Shown here piece after piece: positions 17,307-26,333 of a stretch of 64,000 nucleotides of DNA (its first letter is position 1; every line of letters begins with the position of its first letter). Source of the stretch: Bog-473 sp963766995 (lineage in GTDB: Bacteria; Actinomycetota; Acidimicrobiia; Acidimicrobiales; RAAP-2); the NCBI GenBank assembly GCA_963766995.1, contig CAVYCE010000003.1, forward strand, positions 1-64,000, given 5' to 3'. Under the pieces are notes generated by a model, which saw only the letters and a program-made list of their open reading frames with translations, was not told the origin of the DNA and made no database searches. Position numbers and translations under genes: made by a program.

Positions 17307-18101
17307 ATGACCACGCTGATTTCGCTGGAGAGCCCCGGTCGTCGATACGGCGCCGCCCAAGCCATCCGGGCCGAACTGACCAAGCTCAGTACGTTGCGCT
17401 CGACCAAAGTGACTCTTCTGGCCACCGTGGTCGGCAGCCTCTTAGTCACCTTCTTGGCGGTACATACCCAGCACGTGCCGCGCTCTGCCGCTAATGGGTG
17501 GGATCCGACCGATCAGTCCCTGACCGGACTGGCCCTCGGTTCATTGGCCATCGGGGTGCTCGGCGTGCTGGCCGTCACCGGAGAGTACGGCAGCGGCACC
17601 ATCAAATCCTCATTGGCCGCGACGCCCCGACGGCCCCTGTTTCTTGGATCCAAGGTGGTCGTGGTCGGGGCCATCTCGCTCATTGTGGGCGAAATCATGA
17701 CGTTCGGCTGCTTTTTCCTGGGACAGGCTCTCCTGTCAGGCAACGCGCCGACGGCCAACCTGGGCCAGCACGGAGTGCTCGAGGCCTTGCTGCTCTCTGG
17801 GGGATTCCTGGCCTTGCTGGGATTGCTCGGCGCGGCCCTGGGCCTCATCATCCGCCATACCGCTGGTGCGATGGCCGCCTATGTGGGGCTGACCTTCATC
17901 ACCACGATCGTGCTGCAGTCAATGCGGGGCGACGGTAACCCCGCTCGATTCGCCCCTGAAGAGATCCTGGCCAACTCCGTGGCGGCCGTCCAGCACCAAC
18001 AAAACCAACTGACCCCTGCCACCGGCTTCTTGTGGATGGTCTTCTACGTTGCACTCGCCCTGACCATCGGTGCTCTCGTCCTTGTCCGGCGCGACGCATG
18101 A
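17307..18101 (+). CDS. ABC-2-type transporter permease
   Basis: Integral membrane protein of 264 residues with about six hydrophobic segments (for example TLLATVVGSLLVTFLAV, GLALGSLAIGVLGVLAV, LLSGGFLALLGLLGAALGL and FLWMVFYVALALTIGALVL). No enzymatic motif is visible. It follows the ATPase by 23 bp with its own AAAGGA ribosome site. It should form the membrane channel of the exporter. The stop codon overlaps an ATG at 18098 just before the kinase start. Confidence 0.85.
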   Translation: MTTLISLESPGRRYGAAQAIRAELTKLSTLRSTKVTLLATVVGSLLVTFLAVHTQHVPRSAANGWDPTDQSLTGLALGSLAIGVLGVLAVTGEYGSGTIKSSLAATPRRPLFLGSKVVVVGAISLIVGEIMTFGCFFLGQALLSGNAPTANLGQHGVLEALLLSGGFLALLGLLGAALGLIIRHTAGAMAAYVGLTFITTIVLQSMRGDGNPARFAPEEILANSVAAVQHQQNQLTPATGFLWMVFYVALALTIGALVLVRRDA

Positions 18102-18112
18102 TGGAGGTCAGC

Positions 18113-19495
18113 ATGGAAGACGGTCAGGTCAAGGTGAGGAGCCGAGCCCAGGAATTGGTGAGCGCTCTCTCGGGTACCCATGAGGAGCAGGTGCGCGCCA
18201 CTGCCCGCACCATCCTTCGTGAACCCTTCCAGCGGCGAACCTGGTCGGAGCTGCTCTTCCTCATCATCGGTACTCCCTTAGCTGCCGTTGGCGCGGCCTT
18301 TGTCCTCATCTTGCTGTGGGGAGGTGTGGCCCTGGCCATCACCTTCTTCGGTCTGGCCTTCATCGGACTCGCCGTCAGGGGAGCCCGTGGCATCGGAGCC
18401 TGGCACCGGCAATTGGCCCACGCCTACCTGGACGAGGCCGTCGAAGAACCCGAGCCGTTCTCTCACCGGCCCGGCTATTTGGGTTGGTTGCAGGCTTCCA
18501 TCCGAGACCGCGTGGGCTGGCGATCCATGGCATACATCGGCGTCAAGGTCCCGCTGGCGGTCATGGGAGTCTTGGTGGCCTTCTCGTTCTGGTGGGACTC
18601 CTTCTTCAGCCTCATGTATCCGATCTGGGGCGGCTCGGGCAGCACTCCATCGATATTTGGGCTGCCTCGCATCATCTTCGGATCGAACTTCTTCAGCGGC
18701 CAGAACTACGGCGTGTTCTACAGCTTTCGGGTCTTCCTGGCCGGCATCGTGTTCTTTTTTGCCGCGCCCTGGGCCGTTCGAGGCGTTGTCTACCTTGACC
18801 GTCGGGTCCTGCGGGTCTTGTTGGGACCTGATCCGATTGCGGCTCGAGTCCGTTCATTGGAGCATGCACGTTCGCAAACCGTCGACGCCTCTGCCGCCAC
18901 ATTGCGTCGTATTGAGCGCGACTTGCACGACGGCACCCAAGCCCAACTCGTCGCCCTGGCTATGCGCTTGGGCATGGCCAAGGAAAAGTTGGCCGACCCC
19001 GGAGAACCCGACCTGACGCAAGTGCGCCAACTGATCGACGATGCCCATCGCGGTGCCAAAGAAGCCATCGCCGAACTGCGCGACTTGGCCCGTGGCATCC
19101 ACCCACCGGCTCTCGATATCGGACTCGAAGGTGCACTCTCCACGCTGGCTTCGCGCAGCACCGTGCCCACCGAGCTCACGGTCACCATGCATGACCGTCC
19201 GACTCCCGCCATCGAATCGATCGCCTATTTCTGCGTGGCTGAATTGTTGGCCAACGTGGCCCAGCACGCTGAGGCGTCGCAGGCCACAGTGCTGTGCACC
19301 CAACAAGGCCGATGGCTACGCGTGGTGGTACGAGACGACGGGAAGGGTGGCGCACAACTCTCAATGCTGGGCTTTTCCTCCAGCGGCCTGGTCGGGCTCA
19401 CCGATCGAGTGCATGCCGTCGATGGGCGACTCGATATCGCCAGTCCTCCACGTGGGCCCACGGTCGTGACCGTGGACCTGCCCTTGCAGGCCTGA
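18113..19495 (+). CDS. NarL-family sensor histidine kinase
   Basis: Membrane sensor of 460 residues. The N-terminal half has four hydrophobic segments resembling the putative-sensor domain found in streptomycete kinases. The HisKA_3 dimerisation region carries phospho-acceptor His272 (ERDLHDGTQ), and the HATPase region shows the N box (AELLANVAQHAEAS) and DDGKGG/GLVGL boxes. I chose the ATG at 18113 because GGAGG (18103-18107) is well spaced before it; an ATG at 18098 overlapping the permease stop is an alternative. The regulator follows immediately. It likely senses the exporter's substrate or membrane stress. Confidence 0.88.
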   Translation: MEDGQVKVRSRAQELVSALSGTHEEQVRATARTILREPFQRRTWSELLFLIIGTPLAAVGAAFVLILLWGGVALAITFFGLAFIGLAVRGARGIGAWHRQLAHAYLDEAVEEPEPFSHRPGYLGWLQASIRDRVGWRSMAYIGVKVPLAVMGVLVAFSFWWDSFFSLMYPIWGGSGSTPSIFGLPRIIFGSNFFSGQNYGVFYSFRVFLAGIVFFFAAPWAVRGVVYLDRRVLRVLLGPDPIAARVRSLEHARSQTVDASAATLRRIERDLHDGTQAQLVALAMRLGMAKEKLADPGEPDLTQVRQLIDDAHRGAKEAIAELRDLARGIHPPALDIGLEGALSTLASRSTVPTELTVTMHDRPTPAIESIAYFCVAELLANVAQHAEASQATVLCTQQGRWLRVVVRDDGKGGAQLSMLGFSSSGLVGLTDRVHAVDGRLDIASPPRGPTVVTVDLPLQA

Positions 19496-20152
19496 GTGTC
19501 AGACAACCTGCGAGTCTGCATCGCCGAGGATTCGGCCATTCTGCGAGACGGCCTGGTGCAACTGCTGACTGACCGTGGTTTCGTCATCACCGATGCCGTG
19601 GCCGACGCCGACGCACTACGTCAATCGATCGATCGGGATTGTCCCGATGTGGCCGTCGTCGACATACGGATGCCGCCCACGTTCACCGACGAAGGACTGC
19701 GGATGGCGCTTGAACTCCGTAAGGCCCACCCAGGACTGGCCATCCTGATGTTTTCCCAGTACATCGAAACCCGCTATGCCGCCGACCTCCTGGCCGACGA
19801 CGCCGCCGGCATCGGTTACCTCCTCAAGGACAGGGTGGCCGATGTCAGTGACTTTGTGGAGGCCCTCGTACGAGTGGCATCAGGAGGTACTGCATTGGAT
19901 CCCGAAGTGGTGACCCAGCTCTTGGGCGCCTCGCGTCGCACTGACTCACTGTCCGTGCTCACGGCCCGGGAGCGAGAAGTGCTCGCCCTCATGGCTGAGG
20001 GGCGCTCCAACGCCGCTATCGCCACCGCACTGGTGATCTCCGATGGGGCCGTCGAAAAGCACGTGGCCAACATCTTCACCAAGTTCGACCTGCCTCCATC
20101 TTCAGCAGATCATCGTCGAGTGTTGGCCGTGCTGCGCTTTCTCGACTCTTAG
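19496..20152 (+). CDS. NarL/LuxR-family response regulator
   Basis: Transcription factor of 218 residues paired with the kinase just upstream; its GTG start abuts the kinase stop codon. The receiver domain shows the acidic pocket Glu11 and Asp12, phosphorylation site Asp56 (VVDIRMP) and Lys111 (YLLKDR). The C-terminal GerE helix-turn-helix includes LTAREREVLALMAEG and AVEKHVANIFTKF. It probably controls the preceding transporter genes. Confidence 0.92.
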   Translation: MSDNLRVCIAEDSAILRDGLVQLLTDRGFVITDAVADADALRQSIDRDCPDVAVVDIRMPPTFTDEGLRMALELRKAHPGLAILMFSQYIETRYAADLLADDAAGIGYLLKDRVADVSDFVEALVRVASGGTALDPEVVTQLLGASRRTDSLSVLTAREREVLALMAEGRSNAAIATALVISDGAVEKHVANIFTKFDLPPSSADHRRVLAVLRFLDS

Positions 20153-20201
20153 CGCCACTGAAACTCTGCTCCAGCATCGGTCGCCCAAATGGAGGCCGAA
20201 G

Positions 20202-20207
20202 TAGAGT
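20202..20207 (+). promoter_or_regulatory. Possible -10 element of a leaderless PRPP synthetase mRNA
   Basis: TAGAGT sits 6 bp before the ATG at 20214, the same geometry as argC. No Shine-Dalgarno sequence is present within 15 bp of the start, and no convincing -35 is visible. Confidence 0.3.
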
Positions 20208-20213
20208 TGTGGC

Positions 20214-21155
20214 ATGTCGGATGACTTCATTCTTCTGGCAGGTTCGGCTAGCCAGCGGCTCGGAAGCGACATTGCGGGCTACCTCCAATGTGAACTCGGA
20301 CGTTGCGAGACCCTCCGATTTTCCGAAGGCAATCTCTTCGTTCGGGTGCTCGACAATGTCCGCGGCCGCGACGTCTTCTTGGTCCAGGGAACGGCCTTCC
20401 CGGCCAACGACAATTTCATGGAGCTGCTGTTCTGGATTGACGCGCTGAAACGAGCCAGTGCCGCCTCGGTCACGGCCATCATGCCGTACTTCAGCTACGC
20501 CAAGGGAGACAAGAAGGACGAGCCACGGGTGTCCATTCGGGCCCGAGTTTGTGCCGATGCCATTGAAGCGGCCGGGGTCGACCGGGTTGTCACTCTCGAT
20601 CTGCACGCTCCGCAGGTGCAAGGCTTCTTCAAGGTGCCGGTCGATGATCTCTATGCCATGCCGGTCCTGTGCGACGCCATCAGCGCCAAGTCCCTGCCCG
20701 ATCTCGTGGTGGTCGCACCCGACGCCGGTTTCGCCAAGAAGGCCCGACAGTGGTCGGAGCGCCTCAATGCGCCTCTGGCCATCGCCGACAAGCGCCGGGT
20801 TGATCACACCGAGTCGGCGCAAGTGATGGAACTGATCGGTTCGGTGGAAGGTAAGACGGCCCTGCTGGTCGACGACTTCACCACCACCGCCGGCACCCTG
20901 ACCGATGCGGCACGAGTACTGGTCGAACGGGGGGCAACCTCCGTCTACGCAGCAGTGACACATGGGCTATTGGCCGGCCAGGCCATCGAACGTCTCGAAG
21001 CCAGCCCGATCGAGAAGCTCTTCATGACCGACAGCGTGGAAACGCATCCGGGACCACTCTCGTCGAAGGTCGAGATCATTTCGGTGGCCAGCCTTTTCGG
21101 GGAAGCCATTCGGCGGATCTCACGACGAGAGAGCATCTCCGTCCTGTTCAAATAG
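20214..21155 (+). CDS. Ribose-phosphate pyrophosphokinase-like protein (divergent PRPP synthetase)
   Basis: Would form PRPP from ribose 5-phosphate and ATP for nucleotide, histidine and tryptophan synthesis. The 313 residues have normal length and the two-domain pattern: TLDLHAPQVQGFF is close to canonical. Other key loops differ: the ATP loop reads YFSYAKGDKKDEPR instead of the usual YARQDRK, and the PRPP loop reads VDDFTTTAGTL instead of VDDMIDTAGT. It stands alone rather than next to glmU, the usual actinobacterial neighbour of the housekeeping gene, so it may be a second, specialised enzyme. The 3' end overlaps the convergent GNAT gene by 8 bp. Confidence 0.8.
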   Translation: MSDDFILLAGSASQRLGSDIAGYLQCELGRCETLRFSEGNLFVRVLDNVRGRDVFLVQGTAFPANDNFMELLFWIDALKRASAASVTAIMPYFSYAKGDKKDEPRVSIRARVCADAIEAAGVDRVVTLDLHAPQVQGFFKVPVDDLYAMPVLCDAISAKSLPDLVVVAPDAGFAKKARQWSERLNAPLAIADKRRVDHTESAQVMELIGSVEGKTALLVDDFTTTAGTLTDAARVLVERGATSVYAAVTHGLLAGQAIERLEASPIEKLFMTDSVETHPGPLSSKVEIISVASLFGEAIRRISRRESISVLFK

Positions 21156-22164
21156 TCGGGCCCAACTTCTTTGACCAGTAGACGGCGTTGGAGATCACTC
21201 TGAACCCCATCGCTTCGTTGATGGCAATCATGTGCGAGTTCACTTGGGCATTGAACGTACTGATCGATGTCGTGCGAGGGAACCGCTCCGCCACCGCTCT
21301 CAAGTTGGCCACTTTCACCGCAAAACCAAGTCCGTGACCACGATGCTCCCGCATGACCAACGTGTCGTGCTGCCATGCCGATTCCGGCGCACCTCGCGGC
21401 ACGACCACTTCACTGAATGCCGCCAGCCTTCCGCTGGCGTCATGTCGAGCCACAGCTGACACTTTGTCGCGCTGCTGTTGGTCCAGGCTCGCTTCGATCT
21501 GACGGACCCTCACCTCGTCCCACAGTTCCTCATCGAGATCCGTTTCACCGACGGGAATGTCCGTGGACATGCGACGTCCCAACTCACATCGATCGGCCAT
21601 CCACTCGTCGGGCCAGCGGCTGCCAAAGATCAATATCGAATAGCCGTCCGGAGCAGTCTTGGGTTCCTGCTCGAGCGCGACCATGGCCTCGGGCGCCAGG
21701 GGAAGCTTGATTTGCCTCTTGGCGAAAAGGAGCGCTGGTTCAAAGCCATGCTGCTCTGCGAAGCCTTTGGCCGTGTCCACGAAATTCGACCGAACGGGTG
21801 ACTCGTCCATCCCACCCAGTTCGGTGCGACCCAGGGCTCTCGCCTCGGCTTCGGCAGCAGCCAGCAGGGAAGTACCGATCCCTCGTCGTTGGAATGGCCG
21901 GGGTACCTGAATGTTCACCCTGGCCAGATGCGCGTTCTCGCGTCTGAACATTTCCAGGTCAGCGACCCCCAGGACGGCTCCGTCCTCGAGGGCCACGTAG
22001 CCGATGTGCTGTTCTGGCCCATCGGCATCGCGCAGCTGGGCCAATCGCTCGGCCCGCTGCCAACCAGGGAGATCCGGCCAGAGTTCCAGGTCGGCTCGAT
22101 GTACCACCGCGAACCAGCGGTCGAAGTCCGTCTCGTCGAAGGGATCGACACGAGTCACCTGCAT
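21148..22164 (-). CDS. Tandem GNAT-family N-acetyltransferase
   Basis: A 338-residue protein with two GNAT domains. The first has the acetyl-CoA motif RPFQRRGIGTSLL (about residue 95) and the second REHRGHGLGFAVK (about 275), followed by NSHMIAINEAMGFR. Tandem GNAT proteins include mycothiol synthase, but here I cannot establish the substrate. The longest frame continues to 22530 antisense to the NTF2-like gene; I chose the ATG at 22164, preceded by AGGGAA, because homology begins there. It is divergent from the NTF2-like gene (46 bp). Confidence 0.75.
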   Translation of the reverse strand: MQVTRVDPFDETDFDRWFAVVHRADLELWPDLPGWQRAERLAQLRDADGPEQHIGYVALEDGAVLGVADLEMFRRENAHLARVNIQVPRPFQRRGIGTSLLAAAEAEARALGRTELGGMDESPVRSNFVDTAKGFAEQHGFEPALLFAKRQIKLPLAPEAMVALEQEPKTAPDGYSILIFGSRWPDEWMADRCELGRRMSTDIPVGETDLDEELWDEVRVRQIEASLDQQQRDKVSAVARHDASGRLAAFSEVVVPRGAPESAWQHDTLVMREHRGHGLGFAVKVANLRAVAERFPRTTSISTFNAQVNSHMIAINEAMGFRVISNAVYWSKKLGPTI

Positions 22165-22210
22165 TTCCCTACGATGCCATGCAAGCTGAACCGGAGGAGA
22201 CGAAGACGTC

Positions 22211-22591
22211 ATGGATTGGACCGCTTGGGCCGAACAGGCCGTCGACACCTTGACCATGACGCCGAGTTCAACGGACGAGGCCTGGAGGGAGCTTTTTGCC
22301 CCCGATGGCACATACCAGGATGCGGTCACTGCACAGACGGTGGACGTGGCTTCGGTGTACGCCATGACCCGATCCAGCTTTCCGGACTGGAAGATGACGG
22401 TCACCAGTGCCGCCGGCGACACCCAAGGCGGGTTCATTGAATGGGAGAGCTCCGGCCACCTGCCCCATGGACCCGCCGTCACATTGCATGCCTGTTCGGT
22501 GATTGACCTCTCCCCAGACGGGAAGGTCACCCGCTGGCGGGACTACTTCGACATGGGTGAGTTCACCCGGCAAGCCGAAACCACCGGCTGA
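22211..22591 (+). CDS. SnoaL/NTF2-like small protein
   Basis: A 126-residue alpha+beta cone-fold protein: helical start, then EAWRELFAPDGTYQDAVTA, SFPDWKMTVTSAAGD and a C-terminal strand pair ending in VTRWRDYFDMGEF, the usual polyketide-cyclase-like pattern. Members may be enzymes (isomerase, hydrolase, cyclase) or ligand-binding domains; no assignment is possible. GGAGGAG lies 11 bp before the ATG. The stop codon lies 1 bp from the stop of the convergent pheT. Confidence 0.75.
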   Translation: MDWTAWAEQAVDTLTMTPSSTDEAWRELFAPDGTYQDAVTAQTVDVASVYAMTRSSFPDWKMTVTSAAGDTQGGFIEWESSGHLPHGPAVTLHACSVIDLSPDGKVTRWRDYFDMGEFTRQAETTG

Positions 22592-22592
22592 A

Positions 22593-25115
22593 TCACCGCA
22601 GGACGGCACCAAAGGCATCGGCCACTGCGGTGATGCAGGAAGCTCGCACTGTTCCTACTTCCTCGTCGGTGAGCGTGTGGTCCGTCGAACAGAAACGAAG
22701 TCGGTACGCCAGGCTGCGCTGGCCTTCGGGAATTCCGGGCCCTCGGTAGACGTCGAATAGCTCGACCGACTCGAGCAGGTCGCCGGCCGCTAGGCGCAAT
22801 GCATCGGCCACCAGATCAGCCGGGTGCGTGTCCTCAACGACGAGCGCGAGGTCGATGTCGGAGGATGGGAATCGACTGACGGCAGCAGAAAGGGCCGAGC
22901 GACGAGCGACCACCTCCTCGTCGAGCAGCAGACCCAAGTCAACCTCGAGCCACCCGATTCGTCGAGCTGTCGTGCCCGAACCAGTCACTGCGGTCAACCC
23001 GAAGGCAGTCGCCACCTCGTGGTCAATCTCCCCCAGAGTGCCGATCACCGTGACGCGCGATCCGTCCGCGGCATGGGCCACCAGTTGTGCCGAACGACTG
23101 GGATGCAGACCAGCACCAGCAGGAATTCCATGTTGGCTGTTCACTACTCGGACACCGCGCAAGCTGAAGGCATCGGCCACTACTTGCCAGGCCGCTGCCG
23201 CCGTGCGGGCGTCGTCTCCCTCAGCGGCGAAGACCACACTGAGCCGCTCTCGCTCGCCGGGAAGCAGCGCCGACTGCGTCCCGCCAGCCCCGGCGCGTTC
23301 AACCACACGCGGGGCCCCGTCATCTGGATGCGAGAACACCACACCAACTTCATAGAGCCGCACGTCAGCGTTGCGGCGACTGGCGTTGTAGGCCAAGGCA
23401 CCAAGAAGGCCCGGCAGGAGCGAACGCCGCAAGAAAGGGTCCTCATTGGCCAACGGGTTGGTGACGCGCACGGCCCGGCCACTCAGCCCTACCTTCTCGT
23501 CGGCTTCAGCCGATATGAACGAGCTCGTCCAACCTTCTGATGCACCGAGCCCACAGAGCACGTCCTTTAGCTTGCGACGCAGGCGCTGCATGCCAGAGAG
23601 ATGGCCTGGCTGTGGCCAGGTGGGGGTATGCAACGGCACATTGGCGTAGCCAAAAGTCCGAGCCACTTCCTCAATGACATCGTCGATCCCGAACGGAGCA
23701 CCCCGCACATCGGGTCGATTGGTGGGAACCGTCACAGTGATGCTCTCACCGTCGATGCGGCAGGCGAATCCGATGGGGGCGAGAAGGTCGGCCACGGCTT
23801 CGGCACTCAGCGGTACACCCACCTGCCGCTGCACGCGGGCCAAGGGAAGGATGAGTTCGAAGGGCGCGGGGACCTCGCCTCGCACGTCGAGTCGGCCGTC
23901 GTACACCACCAAGGCGGGCACGCTCTCGGTTAGGACCTCGAAGAACCGGTCTACGGACTGGTCGATGCCGTTCGGGTCACAGCCGCGCTCGAATCGAGCC
24001 GAGGCCTCGGAACGCAATCCCAAGCTCTTTGAGGTGCGGGCAATGGACATGGGCGTGAAGTAGGCGGCCTCAAGCAGCACATCGGTGGTGGCACCGGATA
24101 TTTCCGAGGACGCACCACCCATAATCCCGGCCACCCCGACTGGGGTGTTCTCGGCATCACAGATGAGGCAATCTTCACCAGTGCTGCCCAGTCCCGGTCC
24201 AGGCTGGCCCACCGTGCGGGTCACACCATCCAGAGTTTTGATGGTTTCCCCCGATGAAGCCCGACGGACAATGAGTCCTGACCCCGGCAGCCGGTTGATG
24301 TCGTAAGGGTGGGTGGGCTGGCCACGTTCGAGCATCACGTAGTTGGAGGCATCAACCACGTTGTTGATGGGCCGCATGCCGGCCAGCGTCAAACGTCGGG
24401 CAATCCACGACGGCGACGGACCCACGGTGATGTTGCTGCCGACCGACACGGTCAGCCGCGGACAGAGCTCTGGCGCTTGCACCACCGCGGTCGCCTTCTC
24501 CGCCACCGGCGTCCCGTTGTTCGGGGCGGGCGGAGGCACCGGCAAAGTGAAGGGCAGTTTCAGGCGGGCGGCCAAGTCCCGGGCGATGCCCGCGATGCAC
24601 CAGGCATCGGGGCGATTGCCCTCGACGGTGATGTCAAACACCACGTCGGCCTCAATCCCCAGTGCCTCAGTGAGCGGCGTACCGGGTTCCCCAGCGACGT
24701 CGTCGCCGATCACCAGAAGTCCAGCGCCATCGTCAGTCAGACCCAGTTCAGCACCCGAACACAACATCCCGTTCGATACGACGCCGCGCATTTTGCGCAG
24801 GCCGATCTCGAAGCCCCCGGGCAGAACCGCTCCCACCGGGGCCAGCGGCACCCGGTCGCCCACGCCGAAGTTCTTGGCACCACACACGATCTCGAGTGGC
24901 TCGCCCCCGGCATCGACCATCACACGCCGAATTTTGTCGGCGCCCTCAATGGACCCAACCTCCAACACGCGGCACACCACCACGTCCTCGAGTCCCTCGC
25001 CCACCCGCTCGACTTCTTCGACGACGAGGCCGAGGCTGTCAAGCGCGGCAGTCAGCTCCCCGATGTCATCGGGGAAGGCGGCGAAATCTCGAAGCCAGCT
25101 GAGTGGGGCGCGCAC
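22593..25115 (-). CDS. pheT: Phenylalanine-tRNA ligase beta subunit
   Basis: Large subunit of the (alpha-beta)2 enzyme charging tRNA-Phe. The 840 residues show the expected order: N-terminal tRNA-binding EMAP-type domain (about 40-150), B3/B4 editing region (about 200-400), B5 domain and core-like domain, and a C-terminal anticodon-binding FDX-ACB domain (SRFPSSDIDLALVV to the end). The start is a GTG 27 bp after pheS. It is the last gene of the translation block infC-rpmI-rplT-spoU-pheS-pheT. Confidence 0.96.
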   Translation of the reverse strand: MRAPLSWLRDFAAFPDDIGELTAALDSLGLVVEEVERVGEGLEDVVVCRVLEVGSIEGADKIRRVMVDAGGEPLEIVCGAKNFGVGDRVPLAPVGAVLPGGFEIGLRKMRGVVSNGMLCSGAELGLTDDGAGLLVIGDDVAGEPGTPLTEALGIEADVVFDITVEGNRPDAWCIAGIARDLAARLKLPFTLPVPPPAPNNGTPVAEKATAVVQAPELCPRLTVSVGSNITVGPSPSWIARRLTLAGMRPINNVVDASNYVMLERGQPTHPYDINRLPGSGLIVRRASSGETIKTLDGVTRTVGQPGPGLGSTGEDCLICDAENTPVGVAGIMGGASSEISGATTDVLLEAAYFTPMSIARTSKSLGLRSEASARFERGCDPNGIDQSVDRFFEVLTESVPALVVYDGRLDVRGEVPAPFELILPLARVQRQVGVPLSAEAVADLLAPIGFACRIDGESITVTVPTNRPDVRGAPFGIDDVIEEVARTFGYANVPLHTPTWPQPGHLSGMQRLRRKLKDVLCGLGASEGWTSSFISAEADEKVGLSGRAVRVTNPLANEDPFLRRSLLPGLLGALAYNASRRNADVRLYEVGVVFSHPDDGAPRVVERAGAGGTQSALLPGERERLSVVFAAEGDDARTAAAAWQVVADAFSLRGVRVVNSQHGIPAGAGLHPSRSAQLVAHAADGSRVTVIGTLGEIDHEVATAFGLTAVTGSGTTARRIGWLEVDLGLLLDEEVVARRSALSAAVSRFPSSDIDLALVVEDTHPADLVADALRLAAGDLLESVELFDVYRGPGIPEGQRSLAYRLRFCSTDHTLTDEEVGTVRASCITAVADAFGAVLR

Positions 25116-25142
25116 GAATCTCTCTCTTGTACGGGGGTGAAC

Positions 25143-26228
25143 TTAGAATTGCGACAGGAAACGAATGTCGTTCTCAATGAACGAGCGAATGTCCGGGATC
25201 TCGTGCCGCATCAGGGCCAGGCGGTCGATACCAAACCCAAAGGCGAATCCAGACCACTCGTTGCTGTCGATACCAACAGCGGCAAAGACGGCTGGGTCGA
25301 CCATGCCGCAACCACCCAGCTCCACCCACCCGGTGTAGGAGCAGGTCTGACAACCACTCCCCCCGCATATGGTGCAGGAGATCTCGTATTCGGCTGACGG
25401 CTCGGTGAACGGGAAGTAGGCCGGTCGCAATCTCGAAGTGATCTCAGGGCCGAAATAGGACTGCGTGAAGGTCTGAATGGTTCCTGCCAGGTCACCAAAG
25501 GTGATGTCCCGGTCGACGACCAACCCTTCGATCTGGTTGAACACGGGCAGGTGTCGCGCGTCCGCTGTGTCGAGCCGGTAACACTTGCCCGGCATCACAG
25601 CGTGAATGGGCAGCGTGTCGTTCCGCACCGCCTCTTCCATCAGATGGACCTGTACCGGTGAGGTGTGCGTGCGCAGGAGCACTGTCTCGGGTTCCCCGAC
25701 ATCGAGATACATCGTGTCGTACATGCCGCGAGCCGGATGAGCCGGCGGCATGTTCAACGCTTCGAAGTTGTACCAATCCGTCTCGGCTTCAGGTCCCTCG
25801 GCCACGACAAACCCCATGCCCACGAAGACGTCCTCCAACGCGTCGCGCGCCTGGGTTACCAAGTGCAGATGGCCTCGTTGCAACGGAGCACGAACCTGGG
25901 AAGGAATGACTTCAGTCAAATCGAGCTGATCAGCGGCCAGGAAGAGTGCTCGCTCGGACTCGGCGAGCTCACCTCTCCGCTGGGCCAGTGCCGCTTCCAG
26001 GCCGGCCCGTACCTCTTGCAGCTCGCGTCCTGCTTCCCCTCGCTCCTCCGGGGAGAGCGATCCCAGGCTGCGCTGGACCTCGGCCAGCGCCGACTTCTTA
26101 CCGAGCAGCTCTGCTTCGACCTTGGCCAGCTCGTCCGTGGACGTGGCTGCCTGGAGCTTCACCTTGCCCCGTTGGAGGATCGCTCCCGTGTTGAACTGGC
26201 TGTCAGTCACGTGTCCCAAAGTCTCCAC
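25143..26228 (-). CDS. pheS: Phenylalanine-tRNA ligase alpha subunit
   Basis: Catalytic subunit of phenylalanyl-tRNA synthetase, 361 residues. A coiled-coil N-terminus (about 15-95) precedes the class II core with HPARGMYDTMYL and the motif 3 run FGFGIDRLALMRH. The GTG at 26228 gives the longest form; a GTG at 26210 (VTDSQFN...) is equally possible since neither has a strong ribosome site. It is followed by pheT. The gap of about 105 bp to the methylase upstream holds no recognisable element. Confidence 0.94.
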   Translation of the reverse strand: METLGHVTDSQFNTGAILQRGKVKLQAATSTDELAKVEAELLGKKSALAEVQRSLGSLSPEERGEAGRELQEVRAGLEAALAQRRGELAESERALFLAADQLDLTEVIPSQVRAPLQRGHLHLVTQARDALEDVFVGMGFVVAEGPEAETDWYNFEALNMPPAHPARGMYDTMYLDVGEPETVLLRTHTSPVQVHLMEEAVRNDTLPIHAVMPGKCYRLDTADARHLPVFNQIEGLVVDRDITFGDLAGTIQTFTQSYFGPEITSRLRPAYFPFTEPSAEYEISCTICGGSGCQTCSYTGWVELGGCGMVDPAVFAAVGIDSNEWSGFAFGFGIDRLALMRHEIPDIRSFIENDIRFLSQF

Positions 26229-26333
26229 ATTCGTTGCCGCACCGCGATCCGTCGGATGAACGAGTGCCCCCCAAGCTGCCCGAAATGGTAGATGCCCCGC
26301 CAGCAGCCGCCGGACGATCCCGGCCGGACGAGG

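Noticed and set aside
22165..22530. N-terminal extension of the tandem GNAT protein
   Set aside because: It is antisense to the NTF2-like gene, and acetyltransferase similarity starts at 22164.
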